Part shown: one piece after another, positions 23,501 through 32,500 of the stretch
Layout of the letters: every line of letters starts with the position of its first letter
How positions within the stretch are numbered: the first letter of the stretch is position 1
Source of the DNA: Closterium sp. Naga37s-1
Lineage: Eukaryota > Streptophyta > Zygnematophyceae > Desmidiales > Closteriaceae
Direction: 5' to 3'
DNA length: 64,000 bases
Assembly: GCA_947471745.1 (NCBI GenBank)
Contig: CANJKZ010000263.1
Location: forward strand, 2,312,501 to 2,376,500
Program-made: the position numbers and the translations under genes
Notes under the pieces: model-generated
Database searches by the model: none
Told to the model about the DNA's origin: nothing
Seen by the model: only the letters and a program-made list of their open reading frames with translations

Positions 23501-23631
23501 GGTCGGTGCCTGAGAAACGGGTGTTGGATGTGAGTCAGAGCGAGCGGTGTGTTGTGAGGATTGACGTGCGGCGCGGGAAAGGGGAGAAGTTTAAGATTCT
23601 CAGCTTCACAGTCATGTTCAAGCCAATGTAG
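5564..23631 (+). CDS. SGNH-hydrolase-like, probable membrane-anchored or secreted protein (10 exons)
   Basis: Proposed exons: 5564-5800, 6111-6239, 6807-6928, 7263-7463, 12499-12700, 13501-13707, 21299-21422, 22204-22337, 22563-22692, 23303-23631. All phases agree, giving about 604 aa. The N-terminus has basic FFFRRRTR and then a hydrophobic VTLVVLLLVLSG, a signal anchor or signal peptide. Exon 3 carries a GDS-like nucleophile block (VVAIGSSCTSEFGG), exon 5 the strand EVDLVVVEWALAASYPE, and exon 7 the D-x-x-x-H block (AMDDMGLHPG). These support an SGNH/GDSL esterase fold. Exon 6 includes an EF-hand-like loop (DRRGTGRVTEDD). Exons 8-10 form a C-terminal region ending SFTVMFKPM. Intron 2 would use a GC donor (AAG|GCACGT). 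Substrate unknown. Nearly every exon has truncated tandem copies. Confidence 0.72.
6240..6806 (+). repeat. Intron 2 with exon-2 copies and a TTTGGTTCAG microsatellite
   Basis: A diverged copy of exon 2 (LRRGIVYEGDMLRLDRLL) lies at about 6322-6388. Fragments of its 3' end (ctgctgcacaaggca) recur near 6640. About 6512-6640 is a ggttc/agttt/ggttt microsatellite with strong strand asymmetry; it creates long meaningless ORFs in both directions. Confidence 0.8.
6929..7262 (+). other. Intron 3 of the SGNH-like gene
   Basis: The first half is a loose repeat of cctgatcccaatcc-type units. The second half is a pyrimidine-rich run up to the acceptor caccccaccag. Nothing coding was seen. Confidence 0.7.
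7510..7760 (+). pseudogene. Two copies of SGNH exon 4 (3' part)
   Basis: 7528-7655 repeats the second half of exon 4 (PQQPYWLLNLAIGAIGPQPW) and its donor (ctgggg|tgagt). A third, more diverged copy begins at about 7720 (ctagctgcctagccattggagct) and is interrupted by the octanucleotide satellite; its remainder reappears at about 12055-12090. Confidence 0.8.
7762..12055. repeat. 4.3-kb octanucleotide satellite, unit AATAGCCY
   Basis: About 535 tandem units of aatagcct/aatagccc, with scattered variants (caacagcc, aatagctt, aatagccg, agtagcca). Higher-order blocks recur: runs with aatagcttaatagcccaac appear many times. The minus strand therefore carries GG or GGG every 8 nt. There is no open reading frame inside. 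It sits in intron 4 of the SGNH-like gene, within a duplicated piece of exon 4. Confidence 0.97.
12170..13000 (+). pseudogene. Copies of SGNH exon 5 around the intact exon (12499-12700)
   Basis: Upstream copies at about 12180-12241 and 12323-12456 keep the acceptor and the 5' part (EVDLxxxVVxWALAASYPE). Downstream copies at about 12785-12852 and 12941-12995 keep the 3' part (VHFFFWCRGNLWCRTW) and the donor (ggctg|gtaagc; ggctg|gtacgc). The intact exon is the only one with both ends. Confidence 0.85.
13200..14000 (+). pseudogene. Copies of SGNH exon 6 around the intact exon (13501-13707)
   Basis: 5'-part copies with acceptor (ccatcag|acggatccc) lie at 13208-13275 and 13367-13428. 3'-part copies with donor-like gtgggt lie at about 13733-13850 and 13880-13996 (GTGRxTxxDFLVLARYYGFP). 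The last has a small internal duplication (gctttcctgctttcctgc) that shifts the frame. Confidence 0.85.
14653..14981. mobile_element. hAT-type MITE, 329 bp
   Basis: Terminal inverted repeats TAGGGATGAGCAAAGG at the left and, read inverted, TAGGCTTGAGCAAGG at the right. Perfect 8-bp target-site duplications GCCATGGA flank it (14645-14652 and 14982-14989), the hAT signature length. The interior consists of GAACA/TGTTC palindromes, including a perfect 30-nt palindrome at 14667-14696. No coding capacity, so mobilisation would need a transposase in trans. Confidence 0.88.
15071..15314 (-). repeat. 3' LTR of the copia element
   Basis: 244 bp, TG...CA termini, preceded by target duplication ATCCC. 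It lacks about 15 bp present in the 5' LTR near position 20800. Confidence 0.93.
15336..19906 (-). pseudogene. copia gag-pol polyprotein, split by one frameshift
   Basis: The reading frame from ATG 19906 covers gag (MATSTSTLVGN start, UBN2-type region, a C/H-rich stretch resembling a zinc knuckle), protease (DSGATHT), a GAG-pre-integrase region and the integrase core (DLWGP, HSDGGGEF, PQQNGVAE). Near 17,800 the frame shifts by one base. The second frame continues with the end of integrase, a long Pro/Ser-rich linker, reverse transcriptase (YGLKQAPREW, VYVDDMILV) and RNase H (CDNESTIHL, RTKHIEVRHYFLRE). Domain order PR-IN-RT-RH is the copia order. Apart from this single shift the element appears intact, so the shift is either a recent mutation or a sequence error. 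Confidence 0.93.
20105..20445. repeat. 22-bp minisatellite in the copia 5' leader
   Basis: About 15 units of cgctggacctgttccgctgcgc (21-22 bp) lie between the 5' LTR and gag. The period creates a 22-residue repeating pseudo-protein in some frames. Confidence 0.9.
20744..21002 (-). repeat. 5' LTR of the copia element
   Basis: 259 bp, TG...CA termini. It contains an A/T-rich ataaaata stretch and is followed at 21003 by the target duplication ATCCC. Confidence 0.93.
21423..22203 (+). repeat. SGNH intron 7: exon 7/8 copies, 10-bp, 5-bp and 30-bp tandem repeats
   Basis: 3'-part copies of exon 7 (VLINFFRTAIQG) lie at about 21524-21565 and 21641-21676. A cctcccgtgc 10-bp repeat covers 21433-21482, and catgc repeats cover 21578-21620. 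A 5'-part copy of exon 8 (FFHHQRAAMKA) starts near 21749 and runs into a 30-bp minisatellite (about 21790-21979, six units, starting actctgaacagcagggcgac). A second exon-8 copy (GFFDRQGAAVKASMAERAAE) is at about 22046-22125. Confidence 0.85.
22400..23300 (+). pseudogene. Copies of SGNH exon 9 and exon 10
   Basis: A 5'-part copy of exon 9 (VALCYSFELLAATLPPV) is at about 22434-22488 and a 3'-part copy (GFNSTKDPDS) at about 22772-22833. A 5'-part copy of exon 10 is at 23019-23127, with acceptor ttccag and AEFIFDTSAQNKPALQLDNP; it stops where a TTTTGAGACGTC-type palindrome cluster begins (23128-23185). Confidence 0.85.
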
Positions 23632-24180
23632 GTAGGGGTGAAGGGTGTGAGTGCGAGGGGGGGGACATAGACGCCACCATCTCCCAGCAGTGGTCGGTGC
23701 CGGAGAAGCGGGTGTTTAATGTGAGTCAGAGCGAGCGGTGTGTCGTATGGATTGATGTGCGGCGGGGGAAGGGGGAGAAGTTCAAGATCCTGAGTTTCAC
23801 TGTCATGTTCAAGCCTACATAGCAGTTAAGGGTGTAGGTGGGGGGGGGCAGGGGAAATGCCAGTCAACGCATTATCTTCTCGCAGCTGTGGTTGGTGCCT
23901 GAGAAGCGCGTGTCTGATGTGAGTCAGAGCGAGCGGTGTGTTGTGCCGATTGACGTGCGGCGGGGAGGGGGAAGGGGGAGAAGTTCAAGATCCTCAGTTT
24001 CACTGTCATGTTCAAACCCGTGCAGGGGTGCTGTACTGCTGTTACACATGCTACCATGCTCCATGTGCTCGTACGTACAGCCATCAATGCAGCCTGATGG
24101 GTGTGCTGGCTCCTGAGAAGCAGAACCATCATAACTACAAGAGCCTGAGATTTGCAGTGATGTTCAAGCCTATGTGACGT
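23632..24180 (+). pseudogene. Three 3' copies of SGNH exon 10
   Basis: Copies at about 23650-23822, 23880-24025 and 24098-24177 repeat the exon end (QxSERCVVxIDVRR, FTVMFKP) with their own stops and increasing divergence. The intact open copy ends at 23631; these lie in its 3' flank. Confidence 0.85.
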
Positions 24181-24488
24181 GAGGCGCTGCTACCTGTTGT
24201 GTACATACGGTAGAACGCATTTGCTGGTAGGTGTATGCCAGCATATTCGAGCCAACGTGTACACCTGGGCCCAGTACATGCCTGGGTGGATATTTTCTCC
24301 ACATGCACACTGTTGAGAGCGAATATGGTGCAATTGTAGGCATATTGCAGTTGAATTTCACATGGAACACGAAAAATTTAAGAGGCACACATACGTAGGA
24401 CATAAAAACTGCACATACACTTGAAACTGCCGAGACAGTGGGCATACAACGACAGTTGTAACGCTCATTGCATCTAAAAAGGCTTGGT
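24181..24488. other. Convergent spacer between SGNH-like (+) and P4H (-)
   Basis: About 300 bp with ordinary base composition. No coding match or repeat; expected to hold both 3' UTRs. Confidence 0.6.
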
Positions 24489-27400
24489 TCAAGCAGCAGC
24501 CGTTCCTGCCTCTGCTTCCCCTGCTTCCTCTGCCGCTGCACCATCAGCACCAACCCCATCACCACCATCCTCGGTACCAGCATCAGAATCAGCATCAGCA
24601 TCAGCATCAGAATAAGCATCAGAATCAGCATCAGCATCAGCATCAGAATCAGCATCAGCACCAACATCCGCATCCCCAGCAGCATCGTCACTGTCAGCAG
24701 TGCACACGTTGCAGGCCTTCCTGCAAGCACCTGGCGCTCCGGGTGTGCCAATCATGTACTCCTTGTTGCGCTCGCACTCGCCTGTTTCCGCCCACGCCTC
24801 ACAGCTGAAAGTCAGGGGTTGGAAGCACGAAAGGGGGATAAGGAAAAGAGAATCAGTCACCTCTCAGCACCACCACGATCACCAGCATCAGCATCTGCAG
24901 TGCCCACATTGCAGGCTTTCCTGCAAGCACCTGGCGCCCCGGAAGTGCCAATCATGTACTCCTTGTTGCGCTCACACTCTCCAGTTTCCGCCCACGCCTC
25001 ACAGCTGTAATGCGAGGGGGAGAAATAGGGAGGGGATATGAGATGGGAGAGAGTATGAGTCAGCTCTCACCTCTCTGTCATGGCCCAATCATGTACTTCC
25101 TGTTGCGCGCACACTCACCCGTCCCCACCCATGCTTCACAGCTGCAGTGAGAGGCGGTGGAGGCGGGGAATGAAGGGGGGTAATTGGACATGAGAAAGCA
25201 TGTCCCTCCAACCCCTCAAGGCCCAGTCACTCCCTTGAACACCGCCGTCCCCCCCTTTCTCTGGCACCGACTCGTGAAAGCCAACAATGCAGAACACTCA
25301 TGAAAGGTGACAATGTGGAGTGGAGCCACTTAGGCGCGTGTCGTTTTCCATCCAGTAAGTATTTCTCGGTGCATGCAACACGAGAAACGTGCATTGTCAT
25401 GCAACAGGATCCATGCAGCCAGGTGGGTACTCACAAGGCGTTGCTGTCCACACAGCCTGAGGCAGCAGCAGGCTCTTCATCAAAACTCCCCACATGGATC
25501 CATTTGGGTGCCGACCACTTCTCCCCCTCCAACACGGGGCACGCGTGGTGCAGACTGCTCTCATCCGGAGTCCCATCCGGCAGCAGGTTGAAGAAGAGCA
25601 GAGCGTCGCCCTTGATGGGCTTCACTCCCAGCACGCCTTTAGCACAGTCGGACCACGAGTCGTCCTTGGGAGTGGGGTCCTTGCTCGTTGGGAAGGTCGT
25701 TTCTCCTCCCTTGGTGACGTTGTTAAGGTACATGAGCACTGTCGCGTAGCGGTGGCCTCCCCTCTGAATAGGGAGGGAATGGGCAGTGGGGAAAGCGGGA
25801 GGGACGGGGTGGCAACACGCTTGGAAGGAGGAAAGGTCGTTTCCCCGCCCTTGGTCACGTTGTTCAGATACATGAGCACTTTCTCGTTGCGGTGGCCTCC
25901 CCTCTGGATAAGAGGGATGGCAATGGGGGGAAGGGGGAGAGGGAAGGGAGGAAGGCGGTTGAAGAAAGGTCGTCTCGCCGCCACCGTCGCATAGCGGTGG
26001 CCTCCCCTCAGGACGAGGGGGAATGGAGAGGGCGGTAGAGAGGCAAGGGGAGAGGGTTGGAAGGGTGTGATGGGATGTGGGAGCAGCACAGGGCCGTGGA
26101 CATAATGCGAGAATATACCCATGGGCAGGCACGGGCAAACACACGTGATATCAGGGAGTTTTAGAGACGTCTCAAAAACTCCCTTTTATCACGTGGGAGC
26201 AGCACAGGGCCCTGTGATGGACAGAATGCGAGCATATACCCACGCAGGCACGGGCACAGGCACACAAACAGGCACACGCAGAGGCAGGGGCAGGTGTGGG
26301 TACGGGCTGCTGTGGTACCTGTTGGTGCAGGTACTTCGTCAAACGCCAAGATGACTTTTGAGTCGACTCAAAAGTCACCTCGCAGAGGCAGGGGCAGGTG
26401 TGGGTACGGGCTGCTGTGCAGGTAGTTCGTCAAACGCCATGATTTGTTTAGCCTTTTTTCCTCTTTTGTTTTTCTTTCTGGAAATGTTTTTTTTTTCATC
26501 TTCTTCTTCCTTTCTTTCCAGGTGCGAAAATAACGTTGTACCTGCTTGTGCAGGGGGTCGTCGAAGTAGTCATGGTGGGGGTCGAACTTCTGCCAGAGTC
26601 AAACATTGTCTGTTTCTTCAGTTTGTTTGTTCCTTGTCTGGGCGCGGAGGTGCTAGCCGTGGTACCTACCTGCTTGTGCAGCGGGTCGTCAAAGTAGTCG
26701 TGGTGGGGGTCGTACTTCTGCCAGAGTTAAAGATTGTCAGTCTGTTCGGTTCGGTTCGGTTTGTTTGTGCGTTGTCTGGGCGCGGGGGTGCCGTGCCATG
26801 GTGCGCTGCGTACCTGCTTGTGCAGCGGGTCGTCAAAGTAGTCGTGGTGGGGGTCGTACTTCTGCCCCACGCCGTACCGTAGCACCTGTGAGGACAGGTG
26901 GTGTGGGGGAGGGGGTGGGTGGGAGATGGAAGGACAACCTGTGAGGATAAGCACTTGGTGGGGGTCGTACTTCTGCCCCACGCCGTACCGCAGCACCTGT
27001 GAGGACAGGTGGTGTGGGGGAGGGGGTGGGTGGGAGATGGAAGGACAACCTGTGAGGATAAGCACTTGGTGGGGGTCGTACTTCTGCCCCACGCCGTACC
27101 GCAGCACCTGTGCGGGTGGAGGTGGGGGGGGGGGGGGGTGTGGGAAGGGGTGGCAGGCGGGGAATTGAAAGGACAACTTGTGAGGGAAGGGAGTAGGCAC
27201 ATGGCAAGCTGTGAGACGTCTTCAAAGGCTTGTGGGAAGGGGCTTCTGCCCCACGCCGTATGTGGCGGTGGAGGTGTTGCGGGGGTGGAGAGAGGGAGGG
27301 AGCAGCGAAGGATTGGTGCGTGGGTGTGTGGGCACAAGTGGTCCGCAAGTGGGCACCAACACGCTCACACTCCCTCACCCCCGCACTCTCCCATGCCCTC

Positions 27401-28772
27401 ACACCCTCACACCCTCACACCCCTCGTACCTGCAGCGACTCCTGGTAGGCGAGCGGCAGGAAGGTCAGAAGCATACCCCTGCCGGCTCATCACGCACCCC
27501 TTACGCATGCGCACAACCCACACGCCCGCATCCCCTCCCCTCCCCTCCCCCCCCTCCCGCCTTCCCCTCCGGTACCTGCAGCGACTCCTGGTAGGCGAGC
27601 GGCAGGAAGGTCAGAAGCATACTCCTGCCGTCACATTCCCCCCACACCTGCGCACACCCCACACGCCCTCATCTTCCCCTCCCCCCCCAAACCTGCAGCG
27701 GCTCCTGGTTGGCGAGCGGCAGGAACGTCCAGACGCATACCCCTGCCGTCACATTACGCACCCCCCCGCACCCGCTTGCCCGCATGCCCCCCCACTCCCC
27801 CTCCCCCACCTGCATGCCCGCCTCCCCCCCTCCCTCCCCCCACCTGCAGCGACTCCTGGTTGGCGAGCGGCAGGAACGTCCAGACGGCGATGCGCTGCTC
27901 GATGCGCGCGATGACGTCATCCTCGCCCTTCTCCATGAACATGCCGCTGCTCGTGCGCACCGTCGATACCGACACGTGCCCATCCACACCGTCCACCACC
28001 GATGATCTGACGGCCGGGAGTGACGGAAAGGGGAAATGGGGGGTTATGGGAGGAGGGGGAAGGGGAAGGGGAGTGGACCAGTCATTTATTTCTACTCAGT
28101 TTTGAGACGCTTAAGAAAACACCGCTTTAACTTTGTTGACTGCGCTGACCGTGTTGGCTGTATTGACTGCGTTGACTTTGTTCGTGGGTCGGCTAGACTC
28201 CACCTCCCGCTGCAGGCTCACTGCTCCGCGACTCATCGCGCCTCGACTCACCGCTGTAAGCGAGGCGTGGCCTGTGCGACTTACCGTTGCAAGCGAGGCG
28301 TCGCCTGTGCGACTTACCGCTGCAAGCGAGGCGTCGCCTGTGCGACTTACCGCTGCAAGCGAGGCGTCGCCTGTGCGACGATGTGGTCGCACTCCTCCTC
28401 CGACAGGAACCGTTTGAACAGATACGCGCGCGGCCGCCACGACGACAGCTGGATCACGCGCCGCTCGCCTTCATCGCCGCCGCCGCCGCTTGCCATGTCG
28501 AGGCGCAGCGTTAGCGACGGGTTCCCGCCATCCTCGACAGCAGAATCAGCGGAATCTGCGGAAGCGTTAGAAGCGGTGGAATCGGCGCTTTCTGCGGCAG
28601 CGACATTGGCGCATGTTTTGGCCTCTGCTCCTGCCGTGTCGGAAGCTGCCGTGCATGTCTCGACATTGCCGCGATCTGCCGCTTCGGCCCCAGCAACCAG
28701 AGATATGTGTAATGCGAACGCTGCGCCGAGTAGCAATACAAAGGCCGTTAAGACGAAACGACGAGCGGCCAT
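24489..28772 (-). CDS. P4H: Prolyl 4-hydroxylase with ShKT domain
   Basis: Fe(II)/2-oxoglutarate dioxygenase that hydroxylates proline in secreted wall glycoproteins such as extensins and AGPs, in the ER/Golgi. Exons: 28772-28351, 28006-27844, 26885-26814, 25763-25435, 24804-24489; all phases agree, about 433 aa. A signal anchor (RFVLTAFVLLLGAAFALHI) is followed by an Ala/Glu-rich stem. The catalytic domain shows RPRAYLFKRFLSEEECDHI, VRTSSGMFMEKGEDDVIARI, the HxD iron site in YDPHHDYFDD, TKGGETTFP, the distal His in SSLHHACPV and the 2OG-binding Lys in GEKWSAPKWIHV. The ShKT domain spans exons 4-5, with six Cys from CVDSNALC to CRKACNVC. An unusual Asp/Ala/Ser tail of about 60 residues follows. 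Several exons have truncated tandem copies. Confidence 0.95.
24890..26025 (-). pseudogene. 5'-part copies of P4H exons 5 and 4
   Basis: On the minus strand, copies upstream of exon 5 (about 25010-24895 and 25145-25085; CEAWAETGECERNKEYMIG) and upstream of exon 4 (about 25893-25838 and 26013-25975; RGGHRNEKVLMYLNNV) keep an acceptor (ttacag, ctgcag, atccag) and the beginning of the exon, and then break off. Confidence 0.85.
26540..27735 (-). pseudogene. Copies of P4H exon 3 and exon 2
   Basis: Downstream 3'-part copies of exon 3 (DPHHDYFDDPLHKQ|gta) lie at about 26720-26665 and 26600-26540. Upstream 5'-part copies with acceptor (cctcacag|gtgctgcggtac) lie at about 26995-26945, 27115-27060 and 27258-27240; the first two sit in tandem units of about 119 bp. 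Downstream 3'-part copies of exon 2 (TFLPLAxQExLQ plus donor) lie at about 27735-27690, 27610-27574 and 27470-27432. Confidence 0.83.
28240..28375 (-). repeat. 36-bp tandem repeat carrying four P4H exon-1 donor sites
   Basis: The last about 26 nt of exon 1 plus the donor (cttgcagcg|gtaagtcgca on the minus strand) recur every 36 bp, at about 28350, 28314, 28278 and, diverged, 28250. The most upstream donor, 28351/28350, joins exon 2 in the correct phase. Confidence 0.85.
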
Positions 28773-29583
28773 TGCCGCCCAGGTTACTGAGCCTATGAGA
28801 GAACTGTACGGAGTGAATGAGCAAGGAGCGGACGGTCACAGACAAGAAAATGGGAGGGATGCTATCACGCGAGGCAGGTCTAAATGGGGGGGGAGGGTCC
28901 TAGACGCGAGGCCTTAGAGAAGCCAGGTAAGGCGCGTAGGCAAGATCCGTTGAAGGGGACAATGTCGTAAACTTGCTTTGCGACGCGGCGGAAGCGAAGC
29001 AGAGTAGTTGAATAACTAAAAGACGGTTGAGGTTGAGCGAGATGGTGCTTTGGGGAGGAGAGGGACGATGTTTTGGGGGAGTTCGAGAAAGCAACCAAAG
29101 CAGAAACAAGAATTGGTCACATGGCATAGCATTCCGTACCCGCTGCGAGGTCGTGCGAAAATACAAGCGAAGCACTTTCCGCTGCAAGCGAGTTCGCCGT
29201 AATATTTGTTCGTCGATGAAAAATTGCTCGCTGGTGCGAATTGACCAGGGCAATGTGACGTTGGTGTGGGATGCCCTTGGCACTCGAGTAAGGTGGAAAC
29301 CTTGAAATTTGTCGGTGATGTCCAGCGAAGCTGGAGGGATGCTGAGTTGTCGAGCTTGCCAGCCTGTATTCACACTTCGCCATCGTGGAGCGCAAACTTG
29401 GCAGTGCAACCTGTCAAATTCAGGCTCAGAGCCAATGGAGGCTCAGTTTTCCTCCATGCTGTCACGCCGGCAGCCCTTAGATCGGGGAAGGAGCTTCATT
29501 GATAGTCTGTAACAAGGCATACCTGTATTGGTGTCAAAATCCCCATACTTAGGGGGAATTGAATAATATACACAACATTCAAC
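28773..29583. promoter_or_regulatory. Spacer upstream of P4H, downstream of the KAI2-like gene
   Basis: About 800 bp with no repeat or coding match. It should hold the P4H promoter and the KAI2-like 3' UTR. No specific motif was recognised. Confidence 0.5.
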
Positions 29584-32500
29584 TCAAAGTATATCCTCCC
29601 GGGTCTCCCCACCATCATCACCTTCTTCACCTTCTTCTTGAGATGGCAACGGTATGCGAGTGTTCATCATTCTCCGACTAGAATGGCCAAAGGGATCCCG
29701 AAGCGGCATGCTTAGGTGCTTCTCTAGAGAATTTGCAACTACTTCGGGAGAATCTTGAAGCGATCTTGTCGGAAGGAGCTCGCCATATGCATTCGGTATA
29801 GCCTTGAGCATGTATTGCATGACAGACTCGGGAACTGTAGGCTCCCCAGAGAAGAACAGCATGTGAACCTGAACCATCACCTGCAAGTAACCCGAGGGAA
29901 AATCAACAAAAGTGCAGGGGCATACAGCTCAAAGAACAACAACAAAACTCAAGACAATAAAAAATTTCATGCCACACAGGAAAAGCGGCAGTCAAGTTTG
30001 GGAGACCAAGCTCCCATGCACGGCAGACGGTTTCAGAATGCTCGCACACTCACCCTTGGAAGGATATCGCGCACGTCACAGGTGAAGGCGGTTTTGAGGA
30101 AGGAAGCTGAAGGCGATGTCTGGGCGCAGCAGGAAGAGCAAAGCAGAGAGGGCTGCTGTGCCATCCATCCATCTGCCTCAAGCGCGGCATGAGCACTGCA
30201 TAAGCACTCACCCTTGGGAGGATATCGCGCACGTCACACGCGAAGGCGGTTTTGAGGAAGCTGAAGGCGATGTCTGGGCGAAGAAGGAAGAGCGGGCGCA
30301 CAAACTCCCTCACGTGCCCCGCCTTGATGTCATCTGCTGTCAGCACCGGTGCACAGTTGCGCACCCACAGCTGCACACACAGGCCAGGTGGGGGCAGAGC
30401 AGGACAGGGAGGGCGGGGCAGGGAGAGAAAGGTGGCTGATTTGCTCTCAAGACAAGTCACGTCCATTTGAAATGAGCCTGCAAGCTCTTTCACACGTGCC
30501 CTGCCTTGATGTCATCTGCTGTCAGCACCGGCGCACAGTTGCACACCCACAGCTGCAGGGCAGGGCAGGGGAGAACAGGGAAGGACAGAGAGAGCAAAGC
30601 AGGGCAGAGAAGGATAGAGAGAAACATCGTGATGACTATGTTTCGGAAAGAAATGTGAAAGCTTTGGCGGAAAGCATGTGGGTGTGTTCTTGTAGAGTTG
30701 AACTGCGTGTTTACAGAACGAGTGAAGAGGCACGCATTACCCTCACCTTGAAGTTGCCCTGCATGATGCCAAACACTTGATCCAGGTCCTCTAGTGCGTA
30801 GCTCCCCTCATACCCCTCTGCTCCCAATAGCCTGCTCGCTCAACAAGGGAAAGAGGGCACGTGAGGGAATGTGGGAGGATGAGAGAGTGGGGCAGGCATG
30901 AAAGCCACACGGAAGCAGGCATGAAGGTATGGCACGTGTGTGTTACTGTGGTATCTAGCCTCGCAATCCAATCACGTCCCTTAGAACTGCCATGATGAAC
31001 CCAGGTCTGGTTACCATTACGATCCAGGACTGGTTACCACGTAACAAGGCATGGCTCACCGTGGAGAGGAGCTGAGCAGCAATATGCGCTTGAAGAGCGT
31101 GAGGCGTTTCAAGGAGGCCAGCAGCACCACCATGCCCGCCTGCTGCTGCCTGCTGCTGCCTGCTGCTGCCTGCTGCTGTCTGCTGCTGCCTGCTGCCGCC
31201 TGCTGCTGCCTGCTGCCGCCTGCTGCTGCCTGCTGCTGCCTGCTGCTTGCTTTTGAGGCACCTCACAAGCCTTTTCTTGTTCTGAGGAGCCTCAACGGCC
31301 TGAAGAGGAATGGCATGACTCACCGAGGCGAGGAGCTGAGCAGCATGATGCGCTTGAAGAGCGTGGGGCGCTCCAAGGACGCCAGCAGCGCCACCATGCC
31401 CACCTGCTGCTTGCTCTTGAGGCAACTCGAAGCAACCTGGTTACCATGTAACGAGGAATCACTCACCGCGGTGAAGAGCTGAGGAGCACGATGCGCTTGA
31501 AGAGTGTGGGGCGCTCCAGTGATGCCAGCAGTGCCACCATGCCTGCCTGCTGCTCTTGAGGCACCTCGAAGCAACCTGGTTACCATGTAACGACGCATGA
31601 CTCACCGGGGCGAGGAGCTGAGCAGCACGATGCGCTTGAAGAGTGTGGGGCGCTCCAAAGATGCCAGCAGCGCCACCATGCCCGCCTGCTGCTGCCCCAC
31701 CACCGTGCACTGCTGCCCGCGCTCCCTCCCCTGCACGTATGCGCCAGCACGAGCACGGGTTCCAGATGGGTATAGAGGAGCTTAGAGTGATTCAGAGGGA
31801 TTTGAAGGGAATCAGATGGAGGGCGTTTCGGGGATGCCAGCTGTGCCACACGCCTGCCTTCTGCTGCCACACCACAGTGCATTCAGAGGGAATCCGAGAA
31901 ACTAGAGGGATTCAGAGGAACGCACTGCTGCCCTCGCACCCAACCATGCATGGCCATGGCTCCACACATACACGGGGAACGGGTGGAGAGCAAGCCACGT
32001 GGATTCAGAGCGGTGCAGATGGAGGAAGAAGGAGAGCAGGGGGGCAGGCGAGCAGGAATGACTTCCACGCCCAGGTCGTGCAGCAGCAGCAGCAAGTGGT
32101 CATCCGGGTGTTTCTGAAAATTATGGAAAATACCCTGCAATGTTAAGGGGCACTGACCTCGACGCCCAGCTCTTGAAGCAGCAGCAGCAGGTCATCCGTG
32201 AAGCCATGCAGTGTGCTGTAGCGCTGGTAGTCAAACGCGTCATAATCCGTGCTGTGAGGGGGGACGGTTGGGGGAGGGGTAGAGATGGCGGGAGGGCGCG
32301 GAGGGGTGTGGTATTGGAGAGCGGAGGTGCATCACGTGCGAGGTGAAGGCATGCAGTGAGCTGTAGCGCTGGTAGTCAAACGCGTCATAGTCCGTGCTGT
32401 GAGGGGGGACGGTGGGGGAAGAGAAGGCACAGAGGAGGGAGGGAGGTGAGGCGAGCAGCGTGCAGCATGCAGGGTGATATAGCGCTGGTAGTAGCAACAG

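Noticed and set aside
30955..31482. Reading frames over the elbow-exon copies that avoid the Gln residues, as evidence for an intact Ser nucleophile
   Set aside because: Checked all readable copies of the exon on the minus strand; each reads QQxGM at the elbow and none contains G-x-S-x-G.
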